Shown here: positions 25,193-25,240 of the stretch, one piece after another
Numbering within the stretch: position 1 is the first letter of the stretch
Layout of the letters: each line of letters starts with the position of its first letter
Source: Pseudomonadota bacterium
Lineage (GTDB): Bacteria > Pseudomonadota > Alphaproteobacteria > Rhizobiales > Rhizobiaceae
Assembly (NCBI GenBank): GCA_023390055.1
Contig: JAEWDP010000097.1
Span: 1-25,240 of the forward strand
Direction: 5' to 3'
Length of the DNA stretch: 25,240 nucleotides
Program-made: the position numbers and the translations under genes
Notes under the pieces: generated by a model
What the model saw: only the letters and a program-made list of their open reading frames with translations
The model's database searches: none
What the model was told of the DNA's origin: nothing

Positions 25193-25240
25193 GCAATCCT
25201 CCCTCCGTTGCAGACCGCGCAAACGGCCCCTCCAAGAGCA
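25189..25240 (-). CDS. Possible C-terminal end of an upstream gene (narK candidate)
   Basis: One minus-strand frame is open from the window edge to a TGA at 25191-25189, which overlaps the narG GTG as GTGA. The 16 readable residues are ALGGAVCAVCNGGRIA. The overlap copies the coupling seen between the other nar genes, and narK (nitrate/nitrite transporter) is the usual upstream neighbour. Sixteen residues are too few to identify a family, so this is inference. Confidence 0.3.
   Translation of the reverse strand, partial: ALGGAVCAVCNGGRIA

Overview
The window looks like a chromosomal segment of an alphaproteobacterium, most likely Hyphomicrobiales (Rhizobiales; Brucellaceae, Phyllobacteriaceae or Rhizobiaceae). 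I infer this from two gene strings typical of that order: lptF-lptG-lptD-surA-pdxA, and uvrC-pgsA-moaD-moaE. The genus cannot be fixed from the sequence alone. Coding density is high. I saw no tRNA, rRNA, CRISPR array or intact insertion sequence.

Layout, left to right. (1) Positions 1-6485, minus strand: an envelope-biogenesis operon read right to left. It runs lptF, lptG (LPS-export permeases), lptD (outer-membrane LPS translocon), a SurA-like periplasmic chaperone, and pdxA (vitamin B6 synthesis), which is cut by the left edge. The lptF/lptG and lptG/lptD pairs overlap by a few bases. (2) Positions 6767-8709, plus strand: pepA (leucyl aminopeptidase) and holC (DNA polymerase III chi), two bases apart. 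(3) Positions 8816-11341, minus strand: an ABC-F ATPase, and upstream of it a DinB-fold protein. (4) Positions 11516-12706, plus strand: a glutathione S-transferase-like protein and ndk. A strong terminator hairpin follows and may serve both converging units. (5) Positions 12898-16327 (or 16405), minus strand: uvrC, pgsA, moaD, moaE. These cover DNA repair, phospholipid synthesis and both subunits of molybdopterin synthase. (6) About 600 bases without a convincing gene (16328-16929), with a degenerate hairpin just upstream of uvrC. (7) Positions 16930-25192, minus strand: a respiratory nitrate reductase operon, narG-narH-narJ-narI. It continues through a parvulin-type prolyl isomerase, an uncharacterised 116-residue protein and a 74-residue tail-anchored-like protein. 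From narG to the 116-residue gene every junction overlaps (mostly ATGA), which suggests translational coupling.

How the parts fit: NarGHI forms the membrane-bound, quinol-oxidising nitrate reductase, and NarJ is its assembly chaperone. NarG needs a molybdenum cofactor whose dithiolene is made by MoaD/MoaE, encoded in the next operon. A parvulin gene after narI is also known in Pseudomonas aeruginosa. The two small proteins behind it are the least understood genes here and the best candidates for new biology, probably nitrate reductase accessory factors. No radically new system is visible.
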